NCBI GenBank assembly: GCA_026410415.1
Contig: JAPMLR010000003.1
Coordinates: forward strand, 248,001-312,000
Length of the DNA: 64,000 nucleotides
Origin: Denitratimonas yunnanensis (SeqCode)
GTDB lineage: Bacteria > Pseudomonadota > Gammaproteobacteria > Xanthomonadales > Xanthomonadaceae
Direction of reading: 5' to 3'
In this document: positions 56,286 through 64,000 of the stretch, one piece after another
Layout: the number at the start of each line of letters is the position of its first letter
How positions within the stretch are numbered: position 1 is the first letter of the stretch
Position numbers and translations under genes: made by a program
Notes under the pieces: generated by a model
The model's database searches: none
What the model was told of the DNA's origin: nothing
The model's input: only the letters and a program-made list of their open reading frames with translations

Positions 56286-57797
56286 ATGGTGCCCCACGGT
56301 TATCTTCTTAGCGTGCTGATCTGGCTGCCGATTTTCGGTGGCGTGGCGACGCTGTTACTTTCCCGCCGTCCCGAGGCTGCGCGCTGGTTTGCACTGGCCG
56401 TGGCTCTGGCGACGTTGCTGCTTGGTCTGCCGCTGTTCACCGCGTTCGACTATTCCACTGCAGCCATGCAGTTCGTGCAGAACAGTGACTGGATTCCGGC
56501 CTTCGGTATCCGTTATCACCTCGGCGCGGATGGCATTTCGGTGCCGCTGGTGCTGCTGACCGCCTTCACCACGGTGCTGGTGATCATTGGCGCATGGCGT
56601 GCGATTTCCGATCGCTTCCCGCAGTATCTGGCCGCATTCCTGATTCTGGAAGGCTTGATGATCGGCGTGTTCTGCGCGCTGGATGCGATGCTTTTTTATG
56701 TGTTCTTCGAAGGCATGCTGATTCCGATGTTCATCATCATCGGCGTCTGGGGCGGCCCGCGGCGTGTGTACGCATCGATCAAGTTCTTCCTGTACACCTT
56801 TCTGGGCTCGGTCTTCATGCTGATCGGCTTGGTCTACCTGTACCTGAAGGGCGGCAGCTTCCAGTTTGCCGACTTGTATGCGTTGCCGTTGAACGGCACC
56901 GAGCAGATGTGGCTGTTCTTCGCCTTCCTCGCGGCGTTTGCGGTGAAGATTCCGATGTTCCCGGTACACACGTGGTTGCCCGATGCCCACGTGGAAGCGC
57001 CGACCGGCGGCTCGGTCATTCTGGCCGCGATCATGCTCAAGATCGGTGGCTACGGATTCCTGCGTTTCTCGCTGCCGATCGTGCCCGATGCGAGTGCCGA
57101 TTGGGCCTGGCTGGTGATCGGTCTGTCGCTGGTTGCGGTGGTCGTGGTCGGGCTGGTGGCATTGGTGCAGGAGGACATGAAGAAGCTGGTGGCGTATTCC
57201 TCCGTTGCCCACATGGGCTTCGTCACGCTCGGCATCTTCGTTGCCTTCGCGCTGGTGCGCGGTGCGGACAACAGTGCAGCGGCACAGTTGGGTCTGCAGG
57301 GCGCGATGGTGCAGATGGTGTCGCACGGTTTCATCTCCGGCGCGATGTTTTCCTGCGTCGGCGTGCTCTACGACCGCATGCACACCCGCATGATCCGCGA
57401 CTACGGCGGCGTGATGAACACGATGCCGTGGTTCGGCTTCTTCATGGTGTTCTTCGCGATGGCAAACGCGGGCTTGCCCGGCACGTCCGGCTTCGTCGGG
57501 GAATTCATGGTCGTACTGTCGGTGTTCCAGGACAATGTCTGGATCGCGGCCACCGCCGCACTCACGCTGATCATTGCCGCTGCCTATTCGCTGTGGCTGG
57601 TCAAGCGCGTCATGTTCGGTGAAGTCGCCAACTCCAATGTGGCTGCGCTCAAGGACATCAATGCGCGCGAGGCGCTGGTGTTGGGCGTGTTCGCGTTGGC
57701 GGTACTGGCCATGGGTGTGTATCCCAAGCCACTGACAGACCTGATGAACACCTCCATCGCGCATCTGGCGACGCAGATCGCCACGAGCAAACTGTAA
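56286..57797 (+). CDS. nuoM: NADH-quinone oxidoreductase subunit M
   Basis: Antiporter-like proton pump subunit, 503 residues, about 14 helices. FFEGMLIPMFIIIGVWGGPR holds the essential Glu; KIPMFPVHTWLPDAHVEAPT and VAYSSVAHMGFV are standard. Starts 25 bp after nuoL. Confidence 0.98.
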   Translation: MVPHGYLLSVLIWLPIFGGVATLLLSRRPEAARWFALAVALATLLLGLPLFTAFDYSTAAMQFVQNSDWIPAFGIRYHLGADGISVPLVLLTAFTTVLVIIGAWRAISDRFPQYLAAFLILEGLMIGVFCALDAMLFYVFFEGMLIPMFIIIGVWGGPRRVYASIKFFLYTFLGSVFMLIGLVYLYLKGGSFQFADLYALPLNGTEQMWLFFAFLAAFAVKIPMFPVHTWLPDAHVEAPTGGSVILAAIMLKIGGYGFLRFSLPIVPDASADWAWLVIGLSLVAVVVVGLVALVQEDMKKLVAYSSVAHMGFVTLGIFVAFALVRGADNSAAAQLGLQGAMVQMVSHGFISGAMFSCVGVLYDRMHTRMIRDYGGVMNTMPWFGFFMVFFAMANAGLPGTSGFVGEFMVVLSVFQDNVWIAATAALTLIIAAAYSLWLVKRVMFGEVANSNVAALKDINAREALVLGVFALAVLAMGVYPKPLTDLMNTSIAHLATQIATSKL

Positions 57798-57815
57798 GGC
57801 CGGGACAAGACGACG

Positions 57816-59267
57816 ATGATCACTTCTGCCGACTTCCTGCCGCTGGTCCCGGAAATCTTCCTGCTCTGCGCGACTTGCGCGCTGCTGCTGACCGATCTTT
57901 TCGTCAGCCAGGAACGCCGTGGCTTCATCCATTTTCTCGCGCTCGCCATCCTCGCCGTCGCCGCGATCCTGACGCTGCGTGGCGTGCCCGGCGTGCCGCT
58001 GCCGGTGCGGGTGTTTTCCGGGACCTTCCAGCGTGATGCTGCCGGTGACCTGCTCAAGCTGTTCGTGTACCTCGTCACTGCGGCTTCCTTCGTTTATGCC
58101 AAGCCGTATCTGAAGGATCGTGGCCTGTTCAAGGGCGAGTTCTACATGCTCTGCCTGTTCGCGGTGCTCGGCATGATGCTGATGGTGTCGGCGGGCAACC
58201 TGGTCGTCGTTTACCTGGGGCTTGAACTGTTGGCGCTGTCGTCCTACGCGCTGGTCGCGCTCGACCGCGACAACCGTCTCGCCTCCGAAGCTGCGGTCAA
58301 GTATTTCGTGCTCGGTGCGCTCGCGTCGGGCATGTTGCTGTACGGGATGAGCATGCTCTACGGCGTTGCCGGCACGCTGGATATGGCGCAGATCCATGAG
58401 GCTGTCGGGGCGACGACAGGGGAGCAACGCACCTTGCTGCTGTTCGGCGTGGTATTCATCGTGGTCGGCGTTGCATTCAAATTCGGTGCCGCGCCGTTCC
58501 ACATGTGGCTGCCCGACGTTTACCAGGGGGCGCCGACGGCGATCACGCTGTTCATCGGCTCCGCACCCAAGCTCGCCGCGCTTGGCATGGCATACCGTTT
58601 GTTCGACAACGGGGTCGGCGGGCTTGAGGCCGACTGGCGCGTGGCCTTGGCATGGCTGGCGGTTTTGTCGCTGGTGATCGGCAACCTCGTTGCGATCATG
58701 CAGACCAACCTCAAGCGCATGCTGGCTTATTCCACGATCTCGCATGTCGGCTTCCTGTTCATGGCACTGGCCAACGGCACCCCGGATGGCTATGCCGCGG
58801 CGGCGCTTTACACCATCTGCTACGCGCTGATGTCTGCTGGCTCGTTCGCGGCCATCATCCTGATGTCGCGCCAGGGCTTCGAGGCCGAGGAGATTTCCGA
58901 CTACCGTGGGCTGTTCCGTACCCACCCTTGGTTCGCGCTGATGATCCTTTTGCTGATGGCGTCGCTGGCCGGTATCCCGCCGCTGTTCGGCTTCTGGGCC
59001 AAGCTGGCGGTGATCCACGCCGCCCTCGATGCACAATTGCTGTGGCTGGCGGTCGTTGCCGTGGTGTTCGCAGTGATCGGGGCGTTCTACTACCTGCGCG
59101 TGATCAAGGTGATGTTCTTCGATCCGCCGTCCGACGATGTGCGCATCGAGCCCAGGACCGACGCGCAACTGCGCTGGGTGTTTTCTGCCAACGCGCTGGC
59201 AATGCTGGTGCTGGGGTTGTTCTGGAGCCCATTGCTGGAAATGTGCCTGGCGGCATTCAAGGGGTGA
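57816..59267 (+). CDS. nuoN: NADH-quinone oxidoreductase subunit N
   Basis: Antiporter-like proton pump subunit, 483 residues, about 14 helices. VVYLGLELLALSSYALVALD, KFGAAPFHMWLPDVYQGAPT and LAYSTISHVGFLFMAL mark the family. Last gene of the operon; 169 bp of non-coding sequence follow, without an obvious T-tailed hairpin. Confidence 0.98.
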   Translation: MITSADFLPLVPEIFLLCATCALLLTDLFVSQERRGFIHFLALAILAVAAILTLRGVPGVPLPVRVFSGTFQRDAAGDLLKLFVYLVTAASFVYAKPYLKDRGLFKGEFYMLCLFAVLGMMLMVSAGNLVVVYLGLELLALSSYALVALDRDNRLASEAAVKYFVLGALASGMLLYGMSMLYGVAGTLDMAQIHEAVGATTGEQRTLLLFGVVFIVVGVAFKFGAAPFHMWLPDVYQGAPTAITLFIGSAPKLAALGMAYRLFDNGVGGLEADWRVALAWLAVLSLVIGNLVAIMQTNLKRMLAYSTISHVGFLFMALANGTPDGYAAAALYTICYALMSAGSFAAIILMSRQGFEAEEISDYRGLFRTHPWFALMILLLMASLAGIPPLFGFWAKLAVIHAALDAQLLWLAVVAVVFAVIGAFYYLRVIKVMFFDPPSDDVRIEPRTDAQLRWVFSANALAMLVLGLFWSPLLEMCLAAFKG

Positions 59268-59378
59268 TGCTGCGTCGCGTTACTGCTGCTGCAGGTCAAT
59301 CGATCTGGTGGTCAACCAGCTGCGCGTAGCCGGAAAAAGTGGACATTGGAAAGGAGGGGGGCACCGCCGCTCCCCGCC

Positions 59379-59406
59379 TTGCGTTGTGTGACGGATATGG
59401 CAGAAT
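59379..59406 (+). promoter_or_regulatory. Putative promoter of the M36 peptidase gene
   Basis: TTGCGT (59379-59384), 16-bp spacer, CAGAAT (59401-59406), 30 bp before the ATG. AAGGA at 59426-59430 is the ribosome site. Pattern-based only. Confidence 0.4.
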
Positions 59407-59436
59407 CGACCAATCCGCCATCGAAAAGGAAGCGCC

Positions 59437-62400
59437 ATGTCCGCCATGCGTTGCACGTTGAAGCGTTCTTTCCTTGCTGCTGCCATCAGCGCCCTGCTTG
59501 CATCGCCGGCGCTTGCCTTTACCGAGCGGACGGATACCAAGGAGGGGCGCAATTTCGATGCGCGCCCATTGGCGTCGGCCCCGACGAACTCGCGCAGCGC
59601 GATCGGAGAGCAAGCTGCCGCTATCGACCGTCTGCGTCAGCAGACACTGGACCTTGCGGTCGACATCGATCCGGTGACGGGTGCCACGCGCTCGTTGTCC
59701 AGCCGCGTCGGGTATCTCACCGCGCCCAGTCCCGGCGGAGACGTGAAGAACACGGCCATGGCGTTCGTGCGCGGCAATGCCGGGTTGCTGGGGCTTTCCG
59801 ACGCCGACCTGGCTGAATTCGAAGTCACCGACGATGTCCTGAGCCGCGCCAGTGGCATACGCCATCTGTATCTGCGCCAGATGTACCGGGGGCTGCCGGT
59901 CTACAACGGCCAGTTGCACATCAACGTTGATCGCGACGGGAGCATCCTGTCGATCAACAACCAGTTCATTCCCGATCTCGCGGGCGCCGTGAACCGGGCG
60001 CAGCCGGCATTGGCGGCCCAGGAGGCCGTGGTCGCCGCAGCGCTGCATCTGCACCGCGTGGTCGGCTCGATCTCGGAGACGGGTCGAACCGCTTCGTCGC
60101 GTCAGATCACCACGTTCAATGCGCCATTGCTGTCGGAAAAACCGATCAATGCCAGCCTGATGCTGCTCCCGACAGGCGAAGGAGAGGTCCGGCTGGTCTG
60201 GAACTTCCCGCTGTGGTTGCCCGATGGGAGCGATATCGCCGAATTCAACGTGGATGCGGAAACCGGCAAGGTATGGACACGCATCAGCTGGGTCTCCGAC
60301 GCACAGTACCGGGCCTATGGAGTGCCGGTCGAGAGCCCGCTGCATTCCAGCCCGCCGACCCCGGCCGATGGTCGAGTCACGCTCTTGGACCCGCATCATG
60401 TCACGGCATCACCGTTCGCGTGGCACGACACCAATGGTGTGGCGGGTGCCGAGTTCACCGTCACCCAGGGCAATAACGTCCATGCCTACACCGATACCGA
60501 CAACAACAACACGCCGGATCCTGGCAGCTCCCCTGACTGTGGCGCGTCGCTGAACTGTGTATTCGCGCTGGATCTGACCCTGGCGCCCAGCACCTATCGC
60601 CCCGCCGCCGTGGCCAACCTGTTCTACATGAACAACATGATGCACGACGTGAGTTATCCATTCGGCTTCGACGAAGCCGGTGGCAACTTCCAGGTCAACA
60701 ACTACGGGCGCGGCGGGCTTGGCAACGATTCAGTGAATGCCGAGGCACAGGATGGCGCTGGTACGAACAACGCCAATTTCGGCACGCCGCCCGATGGACA
60801 GGCGCCGCGGATGCAGATGTTTTTGTGGACCTCCACCACGCCGAATCGTGATGGCGATTTCGACAATGGCATCATCGCGCACGAATACGGCCACGGCATT
60901 TCAAACCGGCTTGTCGGCGGCCCGTCGAATGTCTCGTGCCTGACGGGAAACCAGCGTGCCGGTGAGGGATTGTCGGACTGGTGGGCGCTGTATTTCACCC
61001 AACCCAACAACACCGACTCCGCCGCACGGATTCGCGGCATCGGCAATTATGCGCTGGGGCAGGCAATCGATGGTGTGGGTATCCGCGCACTGCGTTACGA
61101 CGGCAACCCCGTGCCGAACACCAACACCTGGACCTATGCGTCGATCAATGGCGCGGCAGTGCCGCACGGCGTGGGTTCGCGCTGGGCGCAGGCATACTGG
61201 TTGGCGACCTGGGCGCTGATCGACGAGCATGGTTATGACCCGCAGATCGACAATTTCTCGGGCACCGCATCGGACGCGGGCAATATCCGCGCGATGTACT
61301 ACTCGATCGAGGGATTGAAGAACACCACGTGCAATCCGGCGTTCACCGATATTCGCGACGGCATCATCCAGGCCGCAGCCGCAGCCAATCCCTACAACGG
61401 CGAGGATGTCTGCCTGCTTTGGGAGTCATTCGCGAGCTTCGGTCTGGGTGAGGACGCGGTTTCCGGTGGCAGCAACAGTACTTCGCCTACCGACGGGTTC
61501 AATGTGCCGTTGTCCTGCAAATTCCTGGGCAGCACCACGCCGGTTCAGAATATATGTGCGGGTGCCAATGCGCAGTATCCGATCACCGTGGGTGCGGCAC
61601 TCACGGCCCCGGTTACGCTCTCGACCAGCGGCACACCGGGAGGAAGCATCGCGAATTTCAGCCCCAATCCCGTGGTCACCCTGCCTGGAGCGAGCACGTT
61701 GACCCTCGGCAATACTGCCGGCCTGGCCGCCGGCTCCTATGATTTCACGGTCAATGCGACCGGTGCCGATCCCTTGCCGTTGTCGTTGCAGGTGGCCACC
61801 GCGGTGCCCGGTGCGCCGAGCCTGTCCTCTCCGGCCAATGCAGCCATCGATATCTCCACCTCGCCGACATTGAGCTGGGCAGCGGCAGCACAAGCGGAGA
61901 GCTACACGCTTGAAATCGCGACCGATGCCGGATTCAGCAACGTCATCTACACCCAGTTGGTCGAAGGGACGAGCCATGTCGTGGCCACGCCGCTGCAAGG
62001 CTCCACGCAGCACCACTGGCGCGTGCGCCCGAGCAATGCTTGCGGAGCCGGGGGCTGGTCGTCCGCGTTCACCTTCACCACGCTCGATCTGCACTGCACC
62101 ACCCCCAATCAGGCCATCCCCGACAACACGCCTGCCGGGATCAGTTCGTCCATCGTGGTCGCCAACAGTGGTGTGATCGACGATCTGGACGTGGTGTTTC
62201 AGGCCGACCACACCTGGGTCGGCGACTTGATCGTGACACTGACCAAGGTCGGCTCCGGTACGACCGTGGCGCTGATAGACCGCCCGGGCGTGCCTACCAC
62301 TACGTTTGGTTGCAGCGGTGACAATCCGGACCTGGTGCTAGACGATGAAGAGCCGACGCGCACGGCGGAGAACAATTGCCAAAATGCCAACCCGGCGTAT

Positions 62401-62586
62401 ATCCCCGGCGCAACGTATCGTCCGAATCAGCCGCTGAGCGCGTTCGATGGCATCGACATGGCGGGCACGTGGACATTGACCGTCTCCGATAATGCAGCAG
62501 GCGATAACGGAAGCTTGGTGAGTTGGTGTCTGGCCCCGTCGCGTGCACCGGTGGAGATCTTCAAGGACGGCTTCGAGCAGCCGTGA
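59437..62586 (+). CDS. Secreted M36 (fungalysin-type) metallopeptidase with Fn3-like and P-domain, GFE tail
   Basis: 1049 residues. A signal peptide (about 1-28, AAAISALLASPALA) is followed by an FTP-type propeptide (about 40-290), an M36 catalytic domain (about 330-680) with zinc motif GIIAHEYGHGISNRL and third ligand in EGLSDWWALYF, and a beta domain. An Fn3-like domain (about 785-885) with APSLSSPANAA and TSPTLSWAAAA comes next, then a proprotein-convertase P-domain (about 890-1035) with DDLDVVFQADHTWVGDLIVT and MAGTWTLTVSDNAAGDNGSL. The chain ends VEIFKDGFEQP. Expected to be secreted and self-processed to an extracellular protease. ATG at 59437 with AAGGA seven bases upstream. Confidence 0.95.
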   Translation: MSAMRCTLKRSFLAAAISALLASPALAFTERTDTKEGRNFDARPLASAPTNSRSAIGEQAAAIDRLRQQTLDLAVDIDPVTGATRSLSSRVGYLTAPSPGGDVKNTAMAFVRGNAGLLGLSDADLAEFEVTDDVLSRASGIRHLYLRQMYRGLPVYNGQLHINVDRDGSILSINNQFIPDLAGAVNRAQPALAAQEAVVAAALHLHRVVGSISETGRTASSRQITTFNAPLLSEKPINASLMLLPTGEGEVRLVWNFPLWLPDGSDIAEFNVDAETGKVWTRISWVSDAQYRAYGVPVESPLHSSPPTPADGRVTLLDPHHVTASPFAWHDTNGVAGAEFTVTQGNNVHAYTDTDNNNTPDPGSSPDCGASLNCVFALDLTLAPSTYRPAAVANLFYMNNMMHDVSYPFGFDEAGGNFQVNNYGRGGLGNDSVNAEAQDGAGTNNANFGTPPDGQAPRMQMFLWTSTTPNRDGDFDNGIIAHEYGHGISNRLVGGPSNVSCLTGNQRAGEGLSDWWALYFTQPNNTDSAARIRGIGNYALGQAIDGVGIRALRYDGNPVPNTNTWTYASINGAAVPHGVGSRWAQAYWLATWALIDEHGYDPQIDNFSGTASDAGNIRAMYYSIEGLKNTTCNPAFTDIRDGIIQAAAAANPYNGEDVCLLWESFASFGLGEDAVSGGSNSTSPTDGFNVPLSCKFLGSTTPVQNICAGANAQYPITVGAALTAPVTLSTSGTPGGSIANFSPNPVVTLPGASTLTLGNTAGLAAGSYDFTVNATGADPLPLSLQVATAVPGAPSLSSPANAAIDISTSPTLSWAAAAQAESYTLEIATDAGFSNVIYTQLVEGTSHVVATPLQGSTQHHWRVRPSNACGAGGWSSAFTFTTLDLHCTTPNQAIPDNTPAGISSSIVVANSGVIDDLDVVFQADHTWVGDLIVTLTKVGSGTTVALIDRPGVPTTTFGCSGDNPDLVLDDEEPTRTAENNCQNANPAYIPGATYRPNQPLSAFDGIDMAGTWTLTVSDNAAGDNGSLVSWCLAPSRAPVEIFKDGFEQP
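62560..62577 (+). other. C-terminal F-x-x-G-F-E tail of M36 peptidase
   Basis: Encodes FKDGFE, followed by QP and the stop. Third example in this window, placed directly after a folded P-domain, so it is outside any known domain. Confidence 0.55.
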
Positions 62587-62597
62587 TGATGGCTGAC

Positions 62598-62639
62598 GCA
62601 CACGCGGCGGAGGGAAAATCCTCACCGCGTGTGCTTTTT
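62598..62639 (+). terminator. Intrinsic terminator after the M36 gene
   Basis: A 10-bp perfect stem (GCACACGCGG 62598-62607, CCGCGTGTGC 62625-62634) with a second inner stem (GAGG/CCTC), followed by TTTTT (62635-62639). It lies 12 bp after the M36 stop in a convergent gap. Confidence 0.88.
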
Positions 62640-62731
62640 CTTCAGCGGTCAGCGCCGGGGGGTACGCCGAGGACTACGGCGGTGTATCTCCGGCCATCCG
62701 TGTCAGCTTGCTTGAGGATCGAGCCGAAGGA

Positions 62732-64000
62732 TCAACTGCCGTCGCGCGTCTGCGGATACTTCTGTCGATACTTGTCGTACAGACGGGTATGTCGGCTGGA
62801 AAGGTCGATTTCACGCCCTCCGATCCACGCACGAGTGATCCGTGTTCGTGTTTCCAGCGGATCGCCATCCGCCAGGAATACCGTTGCATCCTTGCCCACC
62901 TCAATCGACCCGAGGCGTGCTTCGACCCCGAGAATTCGGGCCGGTGACAGCGTGATGGCGTACATCGCCTGTTCGGGCGTCAATCCGGAGGCGACGCTGG
63001 TCGCGGCCTGATAAGGCAGGTTCCTCAGGTTGGTCGTGTCGAATCCGCCACCCTCGGTCGCGATCGCGAATTCGATGCCTGCGGCGGCCAGTTTGGCCGC
63101 ATTGGAGAACGCTGAATCGACCGGATCGAAGCGCCGCATGGGCAGTCGGTGTGTCCCGCCGATGATGACTGGCGTGCGCGTTGCTTTCAGACGGTCCGTG
63201 ATGCGCCACGCCTCTGCTGCACCCACCAGCACCGCTTTCAGGTTATGGCGTGCAGCGAAGTCCAGTGAATCATCGAGACTCTGGACGTCCTGGGCGTGGA
63301 AAAAGACAGGCTTCTCGCCTTGGACGAAGGGGCGCATGGCCTCCAGCCTCAAATCCGGTACGGAGGGCGTGGGTGCCTGGGCATAGATGCGCGCCTCGTC
63401 GAAGCCACGCTGCAACGCGTCGCGCTTTTCCTGCGCGACGCGGCGCTGGGCAGCGGCCATCTCCTCGGGAAAGCCCGCAGGAACAAAGGCTGACGGCCAG
63501 TAGACGTGCAGCCCTACAGGTGCCGCCACGGTCATTTCCTCTGCGGTCCAGCCATCCAGCTGCAGCAACGCGGAGGTGCCCGCAATCACGCCGGTGGCGC
63601 TCGCGGCCGGCGCGCTCAGTGCCAGCAGGACACCGTTGGCGCGCGTGACCGGAATCAGTTCGCTGTCCGGATTGACCGCTGATTCGGCGCGCACGTTGGC
63701 GGTATTCGGCCCGACTTCGGCGGTGTCGTTGGTGGCACGCACCGCGCCGATTTCGATCAGACCGAGCACGCTGTTGGCTGCGATCATGCCCGGATACAGG
63801 TGCTGTCCGCGTGCATCGATGACGTATGCGCCCTCCACGGAAACATCTTCCCCACCGATCGCCGTGAGTTTGCCCTGCTCGAAGCGGACCCTGCCGCGCT
63901 CGATCATCGGGCCGGATACCAGGTGCAGGGTGGCGCCGTCGATGACGACGGGTTGGCTCTGCGGAGGGGCGGGCACCAGGTCATGGGCCGCGGCGACGCT
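62732..64000 (-). CDS. Exported amidohydrolase-fold protein lacking the HxH metal motif (5' end outside window)
   Basis: At least 422 residues, running past the window edge. The visible start, SVAAAHDLVPAPP, looks like the end of a signal peptide, so the true start is just outside; the GTG at 63976 is internal. A composite beta-sandwich (VIDGATLHLVSGPMIERGRV) leads into an amidohydrolase barrel. Where active amidohydrolases carry D-x-H-x-H the sequence reads PGMIAANSVLGLIEIGAVRA, so the first metal site is missing. The C-terminal GLTPEQAMYAITLSPARILG, then GSIEVGKDATVFLADGDPL is standard for the superfamily. Substrate unknown; activity doubtful. Confidence 0.85.
   Translation of the reverse strand, partial: SVAAAHDLVPAPPQSQPVVIDGATLHLVSGPMIERGRVRFEQGKLTAIGGEDVSVEGAYVIDARGQHLYPGMIAANSVLGLIEIGAVRATNDTAEVGPNTANVRAESAVNPDSELIPVTRANGVLLALSAPAASATGVIAGTSALLQLDGWTAEEMTVAAPVGLHVYWPSAFVPAGFPEEMAAAQRRVAQEKRDALQRGFDEARIYAQAPTPSVPDLRLEAMRPFVQGEKPVFFHAQDVQSLDDSLDFAARHNLKAVLVGAAEAWRITDRLKATRTPVIIGGTHRLPMRRFDPVDSAFSNAAKLAAAGIEFAIATEGGGFDTTNLRNLPYQAATSVASGLTPEQAMYAITLSPARILGVEARLGSIEVGKDATVFLADGDPLETRTRITRAWIGGREIDLSSRHTRLYDKYRQKYPQTRDGS

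Noticed and set aside
54173..56287. 704-codon minus-strand frame opposite nuoL
   Set aside because: Same composition artefact; the plus-strand NuoL is certain.
56355..59168. 937-codon open frame on the minus strand opposite nuoM-nuoN
   Set aside because: Shadow of the antiporter subunit genes: very rich in His, Gln, Arg and Glu, no domain, no ribosome site. GC-rich third positions keep the antisense frame open.

Overview
The window is GC-rich, densely coded bacterial chromosome. It carries a Chp/Pil-type chemosensory cluster, a type II secretion pseudopilin operon, a complete 14-gene Nuo complex I operon whose NuoC carries an insertion I associate with Xanthomonadaceae, and GTAG-type REP elements. 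Together these point to a gammaproteobacterium of the Lysobacterales (Xanthomonadales), perhaps near Rhodanobacteraceae/Lysobacteraceae; this placement is an inference from gene content. I see no tRNA, rRNA, CRISPR array, insertion sequence or prophage.

Layout. 1-4884: end of the type IV pilus/twitching chemosensory cluster (partial pilL/chpA, chpB, chpC). 4853-7053 (minus): rsmE and bioA. 7097-15438 (plus): a run of genes joined mostly by short overlaps, gspG-H-I-J-K, gspL-M-N, then a histidinol-phosphatase-like IMPase, nudE, cysQ and mazG, so secretion pseudopilins lead into nucleotide-housecleaning genes. 15484-16734 (minus): a nucleotide pyrophosphatase-like lipoprotein. 16894-24909 (plus): a Ser/Thr kinase fused to an FGE-sulfatase domain, a class C beta-lactamase-like hydrolase, a TPR-GGDEF diguanylate cyclase and an isolated hutU, followed by a frameshifted Mrr-N fragment. 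25296-35385: a secreted 14-repeat RCC1 protein, a His-rich periplasmic protein, a large two-propeller diguanylate cyclase, a secreted M28 aminopeptidase, a DUF1428 protein, a CPBP-like membrane protein and a pterin carbinolamine dehydratase. 35483-40561 (plus): nfuA, a yeast-type cytosine deaminase, a DUF1415 protein, a phasin, msrA-msrB-hslR and a secreted propeller-like protein. 40558-40659: a REP pair filling a convergent gap. 40659-43216 (minus): a guanine-deaminase-like gene coupled to an M13 peptidase whose zinc motif is broken. 43303-44187: an M48 peptidase. 44523-59267: nuoA-N. 59437-62586: a secreted M36 (fungalysin) metallopeptidase, a strong terminator, then a partial amidohydrolase-fold protein running off the window.

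How it fits together. Signalling (Chp system, two diguanylate cyclases with intact GGEEF and I-site motifs, one Ser/Thr kinase), protein export (T2SS pseudopilins) and several exported hydrolases suggest a surface-associated, proteolytic lifestyle. The most interesting shared signal is a C-terminal tail of the form F-x-[DS]-G-F-E, 2 to 7 residues from the end of three otherwise unrelated exported proteins (RCC1 protein, M28 peptidase, M36 peptidase). It looks like a sorting, processing or anchoring tag. Other notable points are the broken HExxH motif in the M13 protein, the exact 14-repeat, two-cysteine-per-blade RCC1 architecture, and the Mrr-N remnant beside hutU.
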